From an uncultured Eubacteriales bacterium (GTDB lineage Bacteria; Bacillota; Clostridia; Oscillospirales; Oscillospiraceae): a stretch of DNA of 64,000 nt. This document shows positions 35,655 to 45,668 of this stretch, in pieces (the first letter of the stretch is position 1; the number at the start of each line of letters is the position of its first letter). The notes under the pieces are model-generated. The model was given only the letters and a program-made list of their open reading frames with translations, did not search any database and had not been told where the DNA came from. A program made the position numbers and the translations under genes. Location: NCBI GenBank assembly GCA_900549885.1, contig URQA01000002.1:4469-68468 (forward strand), written 5' to 3'.

Positions 35655-37412
35655 GTGAAAACAAAATTCCGTACGCTGCTCTCCCTGTCTCTGGCCGCAT
35701 TTATGTTCCTGTCTGCGTGCAGCAGCAGTCCTCAGGGCTCTGCCTCTGACCCCGGGGCCGATCAGAGCGCTCCTGTCAGCCAGAACCCAGTCATTCCGGA
35801 CAGTGGTGACGGCCCCTGGTACGCCGGCTACGGCGAACCAGAGTACGGCGGCGAAATCGTATTCGCCTCCAATCGTTTCACAGAAAAGCTGGATATTTAT
35901 AACTCCGGCTATTCCATCAACTTCTTTTTCCTGGAACCCCTGTTTATGCCGGATTGGACTGTCGACCGAAATGAGTACGGCTTCACCACCAACTTTATCC
36001 CCACGGAATACTACAAGGGCTGCCTGGCGGAGTCCTATGAGCAGCCCGACCTAGAGACGGTGATCGTCCACCTCCGGCAGGACGTGTATTGGCAAGATAA
36101 GGAGCCGGTCAACGGCCGGCAGTTTGTGGCCAACGATGTGGTTTACCATTATTCCCGCCTAGCCGGAATCGGCCCATTTGAGGGACAGGACCCCAGCCCT
36201 CAGTGCGGCGCACGGCTGGAGTCGATCGAGAGCATCACAGAGCTGGACACCTTCACCGTGGAATTCAAGTTCAAGGAGGCAACCCCCAACAACCTGTCCC
36301 TGCTGCTGGATCAGGACTCCTACAACTATATCATGGCCCCGGAAGTCATCGACGCAGGCTTAGGCGAGGACTGGGAATATGCTGTGGGCACCGGGCCCTG
36401 GATCTTGACGGAGATGATCCCCGGGAACATGGTAACCTTTGAGAAAAACCCCAACTACTGGGGATATGATGAGCGCTACCCGGAAAACCGCCTGCCCTAT
36501 GCGGACACCCTCAAGGTCATGTCTGTCTCCGAGTCGTCCACCAAGCTGGCCTCCCTGCGCACCGGGCAGATCGACTTCGCTGATGAGCTCACCCTCCAGC
36601 AGTATGAAATCCTGGCGGAGAGCGACACCGATCTGCTCATCTACCAAGTTCCGTTCATCGCCACCAACGGCCTGCAGCTCAACATGACCCACGAGCCCTT
36701 TGATGACATCAATGTGCGTAAGGCGCTCCAGATGGCCATCGACCGAGAGACCATGGCCGCCCAGTACTTCGGTGGCACGTCCCCGATCCCCGCCGGCTGG
36801 GTGAACCCGGACAATGCGGATTATGCCTATAACTACGAGGAGTGGTCCCCGGAGCTCCAGGCCGAATACTCCTATGATCCGGAGCGGGCAAAGTCCCTGC
36901 TGGAGGAGGCTGGATACCCCAATGGATTCTCCTTTACCGTCCTGGTGGGCAGCAATGAGGACGTGAGCGTGTTGGAGATCCTGAAGGCATACTTCTCCGC
37001 CATCGGCGTGGAGATGAGCATTGACGTCCAAGATCCCACCACTGCCCAAAACCTGGCTGCGGCCAAGAACTATGAGGCATACTGGACCAAGAATACCGCC
37101 TCCGGGGCCATTCCTGCCACCATGGTGCGCATGGACTATTCCACCGCCTCTACCAACTATGTCCAGGCCAATGACCCGGAGTTTGACGCGTTGTGCGACG
37201 AGTTGGGCGCGGCTACTACAGAGGACGACATCAAGCGCCTTTGCACCGCCTGTGACCAGTATGTGCTGGAACACCACTGGGGGATCCGGCTGTTTCCTAC
37301 CTATGTTTATAATGTATCTGCATCTTATCTGCACGGATACAGCGGTGAAAACCTGCTGCGTATGGGCAGTCCCGGCGGTTGGTTCTGGGCCAGGATCTGG
37401 ACTACAAAATAA
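35655..37412 (+). CDS. Family 5 solute-binding lipoprotein (locus C)
   Basis: This 585-residue binding protein starts with GTG behind AAAGGAGGAA. The signal peptide MKTKFRTLLSLSLAAFMFLS ends in a lipobox with acylated C22, followed by a Ser/Gly/Pro linker. GYDERYPENRLPYAD matches the motif shared with loci B and D, and YWQDKEPVNGRQFVANDV is close to the locus B protein. It is followed by flavodoxin-ferredoxin and nitroreductase genes, which hints that the ligand is a reducible molecule. Confidence 0.93.
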   Translation: MKTKFRTLLSLSLAAFMFLSACSSSPQGSASDPGADQSAPVSQNPVIPDSGDGPWYAGYGEPEYGGEIVFASNRFTEKLDIYNSGYSINFFFLEPLFMPDWTVDRNEYGFTTNFIPTEYYKGCLAESYEQPDLETVIVHLRQDVYWQDKEPVNGRQFVANDVVYHYSRLAGIGPFEGQDPSPQCGARLESIESITELDTFTVEFKFKEATPNNLSLLLDQDSYNYIMAPEVIDAGLGEDWEYAVGTGPWILTEMIPGNMVTFEKNPNYWGYDERYPENRLPYADTLKVMSVSESSTKLASLRTGQIDFADELTLQQYEILAESDTDLLIYQVPFIATNGLQLNMTHEPFDDINVRKALQMAIDRETMAAQYFGGTSPIPAGWVNPDNADYAYNYEEWSPELQAEYSYDPERAKSLLEEAGYPNGFSFTVLVGSNEDVSVLEILKAYFSAIGVEMSIDVQDPTTAQNLAAAKNYEAYWTKNTASGAIPATMVRMDYSTASTNYVQANDPEFDALCDELGAATTEDDIKRLCTACDQYVLEHHWGIRLFPTYVYNVSASYLHGYSGENLLRMGSPGGWFWARIWTTK

Positions 37413-37441
37413 GATCACATGAGTGAAGGAGAGAACTTACT

Positions 37442-38497
37442 ATGAAGTGTGCCATTGTATACCTGTCGATGACCGGCAACACAGAGACAATTGCCATGGG
37501 CGTGCGAGACGGGATTCTATCCGTTACGGGAAACTGTGATATGATTAAATTCCGGGATGCATCTCCCTACGAGTTTGGAAAATACGACCTGATTGCCTTC
37601 GGGACCATTGTAATGGGCTATAAAGACCCGGATGTGTTTGGCTCATTCATCAAGAGCCTGCGTTACGTAGGAGGAAAGCACGCCATTGCCTTTGCCACCC
37701 ACGGGACCCATGGCGAATACTTCCCTGCCCACATTGCTCAGGAGTTGGTGGAGCGCCAGATGAAAGTGCTGGGTGTACGCCGTTGGTATGCCAACTCCTA
37801 CATTCCCGGTCACGCCAACCCCTACCCCACCGCAGGCCATCCGGACAAGATCGACGTAGAAGAGGCCAAGGCATGGGGGGCTGAGATGGCCCGTCTGAGC
37901 GAACAGGTCTATGCCGGCGCGGAGGATCTGATTCCGCCCTTGCCCGAGGCGCCTGAAGTGAGCCTGAAGGATTTTTTGGACGAACTGAACCGCAAAGAGG
38001 ACGAGCGCAGCGGAGGGACCTTCGGCTCTAAAACTCCTCATATCCAGCTGCCCAACCAGTATATCAAAGAAACCTGCCGGTATCCAAAATGCAGCATCTG
38101 CATGGACAACTGCCCTGTGCACGGCATTGATCTCACAATGGATCCGCCGGTGTTCGGCGATCCCTGCTGTCACTGCATGCTGTGCGCGAAACTCTGTCCC
38201 ACCGGCTCCATATCTCCAGACTTTTTCTATACGACTCCTGGGGAAAAAACCATGAAGCTGGTGCCGGAGTTCTACCTGGAGCGGCTGGCCATTGATGAGA
38301 AGGAAGGCCTGTTCCGCCGGAAGGTTCCTGTGGAAGAGATCGGCTGGGACAACCCCTACTACAAGACCTACAATAAGCACCCCTGGTTCATCAAGGGCAA
38401 GGGTCCCAACGGACCCAAGAGCAAGTACTGGGGCGAGGGACTTGCCGAGGCGGATGCGGCGGCAGAGGCAGAGGCTTCCGGTTCTGACCCGTCATGA
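37442..38497 (+). CDS. Flavodoxin-ferredoxin fusion protein (EFR1-like)
   Basis: This 351-residue protein joins an N-terminal flavodoxin domain, with the FMN phosphate loop LSMTGNTET near residue 10, to a C-terminal two-cluster ferredoxin (CSICMDNCPVHGI and CCHCMLCAKLCPTGS). It would carry low-potential electrons between flavin and Fe-S centres. The C-terminus extends about 90 residues past the second cluster and ends in an Ala/Glu-rich tail. It lies 29 bp after the locus C binding-protein gene and overlaps the nitroreductase gene by 4 bp, so it may be that enzyme's electron donor. Confidence 0.9.
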   Translation: MKCAIVYLSMTGNTETIAMGVRDGILSVTGNCDMIKFRDASPYEFGKYDLIAFGTIVMGYKDPDVFGSFIKSLRYVGGKHAIAFATHGTHGEYFPAHIAQELVERQMKVLGVRRWYANSYIPGHANPYPTAGHPDKIDVEEAKAWGAEMARLSEQVYAGAEDLIPPLPEAPEVSLKDFLDELNRKEDERSGGTFGSKTPHIQLPNQYIKETCRYPKCSICMDNCPVHGIDLTMDPPVFGDPCCHCMLCAKLCPTGSISPDFFYTTPGEKTMKLVPEFYLERLAIDEKEGLFRRKVPVEEIGWDNPYYKTYNKHPWFIKGKGPNGPKSKYWGEGLAEADAAAEAEASGSDPS

Positions 38498-39177
38498 TCG
38501 ATGTGTGTGACGCGATCCGGGCGCGTAAAAGTACCCGGAGCTTTCTCCCAGACCCTGTTTCCCGGCAGCTTTTGGAGCGGATGCTGGATACCGCCCGCTG
38601 GTGCGGCTCTTTCGTCAACAGCCAGCCGTGGAAGTTCACCGTTTTGGGCGGCTCGGTGATGGAAGCATGGAAGCATCAGCTGTGGCAGGCACACTGTACA
38701 GGTCAAGCAGAGCCGCGGGAATATTCCATTGGCCCTGTTCCTCCCCCCAGCCCCTGGGGAGAACGGGGAGAAGCGTTCCGCACCGCTATCGATAACCTGA
38801 TGTTTCCCCCGGGAATCGACCACTGGCAGGAGCGAAAGGATGCTTATGTCCGGAGCGGGATCATCGTCCGTGACGCTCCCAGCGCAGTTATCCTTCACAT
38901 GGACAAGGAACTGGCACAGTCTCCGCTGCATCTGCTGGCCGCAGGGGGAGTCACCCAAGCCATCGCACTGGCTGCGGAGGGTCTGGGACTGGGCACCTGT
39001 ATTATGGGTAAGCCTGTGGAGAGTCCCAACCTGCTGCGGCGCCTGACCGGCATCCCTCAGTCTGACCTCATCTTGTGCTGCATCGCTGTGGGCTATGCAG
39101 ATCCCAATGGACCGATCAACAGCCTGCCCCGGACCCGGGCATCTGTGGAAGAATTGACCGTCTGGCATGGCTTCTAA
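38494..39177 (+). CDS. Nitroreductase-family FMN oxidoreductase
   Basis: This 227-residue protein has the FMN-binding start of the family (IRARKSTRSFLPDPVS, then NSQPWKF) and the later GGVTQAIALAAEGLGLGTC and AVGYAD segments. The family reduces nitro groups, quinones or activated double bonds with FMN. It ends operon C and is closed by a strong terminator. The overlap with the flavodoxin-ferredoxin gene suggests an electron supply other than NADPH, but this is inference. Confidence 0.9.
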   Translation: MIDVCDAIRARKSTRSFLPDPVSRQLLERMLDTARWCGSFVNSQPWKFTVLGGSVMEAWKHQLWQAHCTGQAEPREYSIGPVPPPSPWGERGEAFRTAIDNLMFPPGIDHWQERKDAYVRSGIIVRDAPSAVILHMDKELAQSPLHLLAAGGVTQAIALAAEGLGLGTCIMGKPVESPNLLRRLTGIPQSDLILCCIAVGYADPNGPINSLPRTRASVEELTVWHGF

Positions 39178-39184
39178 ACGAAAC

Positions 39185-39234
39185 AGGAGTCCCGGAAACC
39201 GCACGGATGCGGTTTCCGGGACTCCTTCCTTTTT
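39185..39234 (+). terminator. Rho-independent terminator of operon C
   Basis: A perfect 19-bp stem (39185-39203 with 39208-39226) has the loop CGGA and is followed by TCCTTTTT, starting 7 bp after the nitroreductase stop codon. Confidence 0.94.
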
Positions 39235-39326
39235 GGCGCGGATGGATCACCACAGTATCTGCCTGGCTGTCAACGGGGCAACGAACATGCCGCGGCGCAT
39301 CGGACTTCCCCAATTTTCTGGATGCG

Positions 39327-40088
39327 TCAGATATACAGTTCCGGCTCCCTTCTTTCCCTGCAGGCTTTGTTCAGCATTGCAGTGAGCGCCGTCAGCCTAA
39401 CATCGCTCCCCTTTCGGGCCGTATGGGGGCAGATAGCCACACAGCGCATACAGGAAATACATGCTTCCCGGTCTATTTTCCGGGGGTCCTGGGCGTCGAT
39501 CGCCTGCACCGGACACCTCTCCGCGCACAGTCCGCACTTCACGCAGGCCTCAGAAGGCTCCGGCACAATCCTGGACACATGGCTTTCCCGGTAAGGGCGA
39601 CTGCCGGGAATAGCTGGTTCCGACTCGTCGCCAGCGGTCAGTTTTTTCCGAATCTCCTCGGCAAACTCCGTCAGCCTGGCCTGGTCCTGGCTGTCCGGCC
39701 GGCCAGCCGCAAATTGACGGGCAATGGAGTGTTCTGCGACAGCGGCAACCGCGCAGATCACATGAAACCCAGCCGACTGCGCAGTATCCCGCAATTCCGC
39801 CAATGTATCCTCATAGGCCCGATTGCCATAGACGCAGACCAAAATTGCGCTTGCTCCATTCCCTTTTATAACGGAAAGCCGCTGCACCGCTGTACCCGGC
39901 GCTCTTCCCCCGTAGGAAGGCACTGCGATCACAGCCACATCTCCCTTTCCCAGAGAAATACTGGAAAAATCTTCCCTTCCATCTGTCAGATCCACCGGCA
40001 CAATCGCATCGAGCAATCTTTCCGCCAGTATGCCTGCCGCTCTTTGGGTCCCTCCTGTAGGGCTGAAAGAAATTTCATATCCCTTCAT
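39327..40088 (-). CDS. Flavodoxin-ferredoxin protein (EFR1-like), second copy
   Basis: This 253-residue protein has a flavodoxin-like part starting MKGYEISFSPTGGTQRAA, with the phosphate loop SPTGGTQ, and a C-terminal ferredoxin (CVKCGLCAERCPVQAI and CISCMRCVAICPHTA). I chose the ATG at 40088 because GGAGGGC lies 7 bp ahead. It converges on operon C and is only distantly similar to the protein at 37442-38497. Such proteins usually pass electrons from ferredoxin or pyruvate oxidation to reductases. It appears to be transcribed alone. Confidence 0.88.
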   Translation of the reverse strand: MKGYEISFSPTGGTQRAAGILAERLLDAIVPVDLTDGREDFSSISLGKGDVAVIAVPSYGGRAPGTAVQRLSVIKGNGASAILVCVYGNRAYEDTLAELRDTAQSAGFHVICAVAAVAEHSIARQFAAGRPDSQDQARLTEFAEEIRKKLTAGDESEPAIPGSRPYRESHVSRIVPEPSEACVKCGLCAERCPVQAIDAQDPRKIDREACISCMRCVAICPHTARKGSDVRLTALTAMLNKACRERREPELYI

Positions 40089-40190
40089 CTGAAGCGCCCT
40101 CCTTCTTGTCTGTTTTTCTCTTTCCTCCAATGAATCATCCATTGGGGTTAATTCAGAATATCGTCCATCACTCGTCTTGAAAAAATCCTT

Positions 40191-40922
40191 CTATCCGATT
40201 TTCCCCTGCAAATCCGTCTCGCGGGCAGCCTGCCTGCGGTACTCCATGGGCGAGGTACCGACCAGGTGCTTGAAAACCCGGCTGAAATAGTGCGCATCTG
40301 GATAGCCCACACCCTCGGCGATGGACTGGACCGTATCTGTGCTGGCACGAAGGGATAACTTGGCCTGTTCAATCCGCAGGTTTGCAATATAGTCCGTCAC
40401 AGAAATCCCCGCCTTCCGCTTAAACCTGACACTGAAATATTGGCTGTTGAGGTGGGCATGGTCCGCAATCTCAGACAGGCACAGCTTGCGGGCATAGTTT
40501 TCCTGGATGTAAACCTTGGCGCCGACAAGCATTGAGGACCCGCCTTCCGGAAGGTAGGCGCCATAGTAATCGCATAGCGCAGTCACGCCATCAATAGTAA
40601 GCCTGCACAGATCTTCCAGGGAAAGGCAATCGTCGATCCGTTGGCGGCGGAGCCTCAATAAGTCGGAAAATTTAGAGGATGTAGAAATATTATCACTGAT
40701 GACAGAGGCGGTCAATTCCAAGATTCTATGTGGCAGCTAATAGGCAAGCCAGGGAAACAGACGAACCTGCTGTTGGCTGCTGTCGAAAAACTCATCCAAA
40801 AGGCGTACTAGCTTATCTAACCGAAGTGTTTCCACATATTGCCTAATCTGATTGATTTGTCTAGAGGTCAGAATGGAGAGGATATCGTGCAATACTTGAA
40901 TCTGCTCATAGCTGTCATACCA
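40191..40922 (-). pseudogene. Broken AraC/YesN-type regulator
   Basis: The C-terminal 176 codons encode a clear AraC DNA-binding domain (LCLSEIADHAHLNSQYFSVRFK and VQSIAEGVGYPDAHYFSRVFK). The same reading frame continues upstream for about 60 codons of regulator-like sequence (IQVLHDILSIL, ETLRLDKLVRLLDEFF, then LFPWLAY) but is cut by a TAG at 40737-40739. A TGA at 40923-40925 closes the frame further up, and no receiver domain remains. It is the remnant of a longer regulator. The fragment could still be translated from a TTG at 40721. Confidence 0.75.
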
Positions 40923-41019
40923 TCAGTTCAGACCATACAGGGCGCCGTAACTCATAGCCTGTACTTCTCCGTCGCTTCGCCCGTTGCGGAGCAATGTTCT
41001 TTTGAGCCCTGTTTCAATA

Positions 41020-42378
41020 TCAGGCCAGCGCCGGGAACCATTGCAACAATGCGGTGACAATCACCAGGCCAATCGCCGTGTAGAGGATGGTCGTACGGAA
41101 AATGGGTGGATAGCCCTCCTTCATCTTGATGTTGGTCATGGCCATGATCATCACACAGCCACCGCCAAAGGGCAGAGTGTCCAGGATCGCCGTGGCTGCC
41201 ACAATGATGCGGTGGCAGGCGGCAGCGTCGGCTCCAAACTGGGGCACCAAGGTATTGGCCACCAGCATGGCGCAGATCACCACACCACCGGGTCCACCAG
41301 AAATGCCTACCAGAATGGTGGCGCTGATGGCCAGAATGATGAGAACTGGCAGGTTCAGCCCTGTCAGGAAGGAGGCGATGGTCTGGAAAGCCGGGGTTTC
41401 GCTGACCACCAGGCCCAGGGAGAAGTTGAACAAGAAGATGGCAGCAATGGCGGCCAGCATAGTGCCGGCGTTCAGTGAGTTGACCAAGCCCCAGAACTTT
41501 GCCACAAAGCTACGTGCGTCCTTGTGGTCCTCATCTCTAGGCATCCAGGGGAAGAATATCACTATGGACGCAACTAATGCAATGGCAATGGCGGCCCAAG
41601 CAGGTACCTTCACTGCATTGTATAGAATTGGAATCAAGATCAGTGGAATTGCAGCCAGAACCGGGTGGGGTGCACGGCTGACATCCGTATTTACCGGCTC
41701 AAGGGGACCATATTCGAACACTTCGCCCCCCGCAGCCGCCTTCTTGACGCTTTTTTGCAGATAGAGCACCGAGGCCGCAAATACGAACAAAGAGCCGATT
41801 AGCCCAGGGATGGCGCCGGACATGGAACTTGTGCCCACCATCCCCCCAATCATCAGCGGGATCATGTTGGCGGAACCGGGCATGGTAAAGCCCACCGTTG
41901 TGGAAACAATAAGGGTCACGGGGAGGAAGCGCCTGGGGATGTTCGTCTGGCTGAACAACCCCGTGGCCAGTCCGATCATGGTTACCATGCTAGCGTTGGT
42001 ATCTACCCCCACGTAGCACATGACAGCACCAATGAGGATCATGACCATAATAGCGGTGGTGCGTTTGCGCTCCTCCGAGGCATTTTTAGACAGCAGCCGC
42101 ATCAGGCCGTTGGTAAGGGACTGCGCCGCTCCCGTGTCGATGAACACCTTTCCAAACAGTGCGCCGAACAGATAGACCGCCATCAGGGTTGCGGCTTGCT
42201 GGCCGATGCCGGTCATAATTACCTGCTCAAAGGTCTCTATCATTGGCAGGTCATTGGTAACGATCACCACAAAGCATGCGGCAACAATAACGTAAACCAA
42301 ATTCATGCCCTTATAGGACAGATAGATTACCATGAAAAAGGCGATGGCAATGCCTAGTAAGCCCAATATGTCTCGCAT
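41020..42378 (-). CDS. GntP-type organic acid permease
   Basis: This 452-residue membrane protein has about twelve helices. It resembles the GntP/ion-transporter permeases, with the segments GVDTNASMVTMIGLA, NMIPLMIGGMVGTSS and, near the end, CHRIIVAATAILDTLPFGGG, which parallels HRIAVSAATTFDSLPHS in the GntP protein at 62532-63941. Such proteins take up gluconate, citrate or similar acids with protons. It lies 45 bp downstream of an Old Yellow Enzyme-type reductase gene and is probably co-transcribed with it, so it may import that enzyme's substrate. Confidence 0.82.
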   Translation of the reverse strand: MRDILGLLGIAIAFFMVIYLSYKGMNLVYVIVAACFVVIVTNDLPMIETFEQVIMTGIGQQAATLMAVYLFGALFGKVFIDTGAAQSLTNGLMRLLSKNASEERKRTTAIMVMILIGAVMCYVGVDTNASMVTMIGLATGLFSQTNIPRRFLPVTLIVSTTVGFTMPGSANMIPLMIGGMVGTSSMSGAIPGLIGSLFVFAASVLYLQKSVKKAAAGGEVFEYGPLEPVNTDVSRAPHPVLAAIPLILIPILYNAVKVPAWAAIAIALVASIVIFFPWMPRDEDHKDARSFVAKFWGLVNSLNAGTMLAAIAAIFLFNFSLGLVVSETPAFQTIASFLTGLNLPVLIILAISATILVGISGGPGGVVICAMLVANTLVPQFGADAAACHRIIVAATAILDTLPFGGGCVMIMAMTNIKMKEGYPPIFRTTILYTAIGLVIVTALLQWFPALA

Positions 42379-42423
42379 GGGAAAACCTCCTGTTTATATT
42401 TACTTCGGGGTTTCCTAGAAAAC

Positions 42424-44427
42424 TCAGATCTGCGACGCGGTGGCAAAGGCGCTGCGCGTACAGCTCTGGATACTGCCAGGGCGTTCGCAGTCACCGACGA
42501 GGTAGAAGCGGTCCGCGCTTCCATAGAAGGCCATAGCCTGCTCTATCCGGGGCTTGACTCCCCCGGATAGAACCACATCGTCGCAAGTGAGCTTATGCTC
42601 TCTGCCTTTCCCGTCCACATAGACCACGCCGTCTGGGTCGATGCGGGTGGTTGTTGCGTGGATGATGTGGGAGAAATTAGGTTCCCGCTTACAGGCGTTA
42701 TGGAGCATCTCCACATAGTGGACCTGCGCTGCCTCCGGCGCTAACACGCCCTGACGGGTCAGCACCGTCACCTTGTGCCCGTTCATGGCCAGGTACAGGC
42801 CGGTCTCTGTCCCAGTCTCCGATCCGCCGATCACCACCACGTTCTCTCCCAGCCGGCTGTGGTGTCCATAGACGGAAATAGGCATGTGGACGTTGGGCCC
42901 AAACGCGCCGGGAATATCTGGAATGTTGGGCTCAGAGCCCACGGCGACCAGCACCACGTCGAAGCCCTCCGCCTTAACGAGCTCTGGGGTAGCGCAGACG
43001 TTTAGGCGGACTTCCACCCCCAGCTTGTCTATCTGGCGTATCTGCCAGGCTTTGAAGTTGCGAATAGGCCACTTGAAGGAAGCGTGGTCCGCATAGATCA
43101 TCTGCCCGCCCAGATGGTCCTCCCGCTCAAACACGGTGACCTGATGTCCCCGCCGCGCGGCGACGATGGCCGCCTCCATGCCGGACACGCCGCCTCCGAT
43201 GATGGCCACCTTGACCGGCCTGCCTGGGGCTTTCACCAGGCTTTTCAGCCGATGAGCCTGGCCCAAAGCGGGATTAACGGAGCAGATGTTGTGCCAGGGG
43301 CCGTTGATGTAGGGAACATGGCACTTGTTGCAGCGGATGCAGGGCGTGATGTCCTCTCCCCGGCCCTCATAGAGTTTTTCGAAGTAGTCTGGCTCACAGA
43401 TGAAGGCCCGGGCCATACCGATGAGATCGCATTTGCCCTCCGCCAAGAACCGCTCGTTCAAGTCGGCATCCTGATAGCCGCCCACCGGCTCTACCAAGAC
43501 GGGGACCCCGGCCTTTTTCATCTCTTGGCAGTAGCGCAGGGTCACCGGCTCTCCCTCCACCGAGTTGAACCCGGTGGGATGGGAGTCAGTGTCGTTCCAG
43601 GCACGGATCTGGAAAATATCGATCACGCCCTCTGCCATCCGGGCAAACTCAATGACCTCGTCCAGCCCCATGCCGCCCTGCTTCTCCTCACCGGAGATCT
43701 CGATCTCAATGAGGAAATCCCTGCCGCACAGCTGTTTGATGCGCCGGCAGGTCTCCAGTGGGAAGCGGACCCTATTCTCTAGACTACCGCCGTAGGCATC
43801 GGTCCGGTTGTTACACAGCGGGGACAGGAATTGGGCGAAAATGGGCAGGCGGTAGGCCATATGGATGGTGCACATGTCAAACCCCAACGTCTTGTAGAGC
43901 AGGGCTTTCTGTGCGATGTCCTCCTCCACCATTTTGATTTGTTCGGCGTTCATAGCTTTGATCTCCCCGAAGTCCTCAGCAAACAACTGGGGCAGCAGGT
44001 CCTGAATGGCATCCATGTCTGTCAGATCAATGTCCTTGCTAGTGTCGATGGCGGGCTTGTCCTTCACCCCCCATCCCTTCCGGCCGAACTCCATCAGGCA
44101 CACCGAGATCTTGGAGCCATAAAAATGCACCGCGTCTGCCATCTGGGACATGTAGTTGTGCACACTGGGGTCGGTCAGGTCGAAGGACGGCATTCTCCGG
44201 CTAGAGGGATCGATAGCGGTGCGCTGGTTGGGGTCCGCCCAATCGCCGAAGCACACGATGGCCGCGCCATTGCGGGCACAGGAGGCCACATGCTGGATGA
44301 CCGATTCTGCGGGAAATCGTTCTGGTCCCATCAGGTAGTGCGGCAGGGCGTTGGTGGACACCATACGGTTTTTTAAGTACACATTTCCCACCTTCAGGGG
44401 CTGAAGCAAATGGGGATAATGGCTCAT
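42424..44427 (-). CDS. Old Yellow Enzyme-type ene-reductase (2,4-dienoyl-CoA reductase/BaiH-like)
   Basis: This 667-residue protein has an N-terminal FMN-binding TIM barrel (start LLQPLKVGNVYLKNRMV; QFLSPLCNNRTDAYGGSLENR), a 4Fe-4S cysteine cluster (CIRCNKC and, twelve residues on, C) and C-terminal FAD and NAD(P) Rossmann folds (VAIIGGGVSGMEAA; VVVIGGSETGTE). It is the architecture of bacterial enoate, dienoyl-CoA and bile-acid or flavone reductases. The segment that usually reads HGAHGYL here reads HMAYRLPIF, so the usual catalytic tyrosine is missing. ATG 44427 has GAGGAGTG 7 bp ahead. It is divergent from a LysR gene. Confidence 0.92.
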   Translation of the reverse strand: MSHYPHLLQPLKVGNVYLKNRMVSTNALPHYLMGPERFPAESVIQHVASCARNGAAIVCFGDWADPNQRTAIDPSSRRMPSFDLTDPSVHNYMSQMADAVHFYGSKISVCLMEFGRKGWGVKDKPAIDTSKDIDLTDMDAIQDLLPQLFAEDFGEIKAMNAEQIKMVEEDIAQKALLYKTLGFDMCTIHMAYRLPIFAQFLSPLCNNRTDAYGGSLENRVRFPLETCRRIKQLCGRDFLIEIEISGEEKQGGMGLDEVIEFARMAEGVIDIFQIRAWNDTDSHPTGFNSVEGEPVTLRYCQEMKKAGVPVLVEPVGGYQDADLNERFLAEGKCDLIGMARAFICEPDYFEKLYEGRGEDITPCIRCNKCHVPYINGPWHNICSVNPALGQAHRLKSLVKAPGRPVKVAIIGGGVSGMEAAIVAARRGHQVTVFEREDHLGGQMIYADHASFKWPIRNFKAWQIRQIDKLGVEVRLNVCATPELVKAEGFDVVLVAVGSEPNIPDIPGAFGPNVHMPISVYGHHSRLGENVVVIGGSETGTETGLYLAMNGHKVTVLTRQGVLAPEAAQVHYVEMLHNACKREPNFSHIIHATTTRIDPDGVVYVDGKGREHKLTCDDVVLSGGVKPRIEQAMAFYGSADRFYLVGDCERPGSIQSCTRSAFATASQI

Positions 44428-44545
44428 ACAATCACTCCTCACTTCAATGTTTTATCCGGGTTCATTATATCGGCAGGAAGAGGAAAAATACACAAACAAA
44501 AAGTAATCCGTCCATGCGTTTTATTAAGGCCGGTCAAATTGCCTG

Positions 44546-44574
44546 TTGTCTTTTTTCCCCGCCGGATTTAAGAT
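44546..44574 (+). promoter_or_regulatory. Candidate sigma-70 promoter of the LysR gene
   Basis: TTGTCT (44546-44551) and TAAGAT (44569-44574) are 17 bp apart, giving a start site about 20 bp before the LysR ATG. It lies in the 173-bp divergent region with the reductase gene. Confidence 0.5.
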
Positions 44575-44600
44575 AGAATCACCATGAGAGGAGTGGTTGG

Positions 44601-45506
44601 ATGACAACGGTGCAAATGCATTATTTTATCGTCGCAGCGGAACATCTCAATTTTACCATGGCGGCGGAGCAGCTCTATATCACTCAGCCTGCGCTGAGCC
44701 GGCAGATCGCGGCCATTGAGGATGAGATCGGCACCAAGCTCTTCTCCCGGTGCAATAACGTGCTGTCACTCACTAAGGCGGGCAGGGTGCTGCTTCACCA
44801 GCTGTCCGGCCTTTACAGCGACTATCAGAACGTGATCAAAAACGTGCGGGATGTGGCCGCCGGCATCGAGGGGCATATCAATATCGGCGTTTTGGAGGAT
44901 CAATATATGGACGCCTCCCTGTCCGCCGCCATCCGCCGCCTCATTCAAAACAATCCCCTGTGTGAGATCAATATTACCCGGCATGACTCTTCCTCCCTGT
45001 TCGCAGGGCTGATAGAAGGCACTGTGGATGCCGGCGTGATGCTGGTCTATGACGAGTTTGACCACTTCGGCTTCGCCTCCCTACCCCTGGATATAGCTCC
45101 GGCCCGTCTGGCCATTCACCGGGATCATCCCTGTGCCTGCCGGGAAAGCCTGTCCTATTCCGATCTGGACAAAATTCTCAATGACATTCCTCTCGTTATG
45201 GCCGATCTGAGCCAATTCCCAGAGCCGCTTCAAAACTCCTTGCTCCGCTTCCCTCCATTCGACGGTCTGGGGCCAAAGACCGGACAACTCAAGCTGTTGT
45301 CTGCCATCAGTTCCGTCTCTCTGTATGTAGCCCTTGGTCTGGGTGTCACTCTGTCCAACCGGGGTAACCTGTTGGCCAACGACCCCAATGTGGTGATGCT
45401 TCCGGTAAAGGGAATCCCGTCCATTACCCAGGGTTTGGTATGGAGAAAAAACTACTCTAATCCCCTGCTTAGCCAGCTCGTTACCTTACTGGAAAAGTAT
45501 CTTTGA
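44601..45506 (+). CDS. LysR-family transcriptional regulator
   Basis: This 301-residue protein starts MTTVQMHYFIVAAEHLNFTM with the helix-turn-helix TQPALSRQIAAIEDEIG and a LysR effector domain. ATG 44601 has AGAGGAG ahead. It is divergent from the Old Yellow Enzyme-type reductase and permease genes and probably controls them in response to an unsaturated organic acid or its product. Confidence 0.94.
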   Translation: MTTVQMHYFIVAAEHLNFTMAAEQLYITQPALSRQIAAIEDEIGTKLFSRCNNVLSLTKAGRVLLHQLSGLYSDYQNVIKNVRDVAAGIEGHINIGVLEDQYMDASLSAAIRRLIQNNPLCEINITRHDSSSLFAGLIEGTVDAGVMLVYDEFDHFGFASLPLDIAPARLAIHRDHPCACRESLSYSDLDKILNDIPLVMADLSQFPEPLQNSLLRFPPFDGLGPKTGQLKLLSAISSVSLYVALGLGVTLSNRGNLLANDPNVVMLPVKGIPSITQGLVWRKNYSNPLLSQLVTLLEKYL

Positions 45507-45542
45507 TTTCCTTTTTTCTACTTTTTATAAAGCCGTAGCAAA

Positions 45543-45572
45543 AGGCCCAGATGGGAAATCCCGTCTGGGCCT
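45543..45572. terminator. Hairpin between convergent genes
   Basis: AGGCCCAGATGGGA (45543-45556) pairs with 45559-45572 with one G-T wobble and a 2-base gap. On the minus strand it is followed by TTTT, on the plus strand by no T-run, so it best serves the minus-strand reductase operon. Confidence 0.6.
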
Positions 45573-45668
45573 GCTCCATTTAAAATTTCAGACGATTGTA
45601 TTCGATAAAATGATGCTTCTGGTTTTTTCCGCTTATCCTAAATCGGCGGGAAGGGTCTGGGGCGGGAA

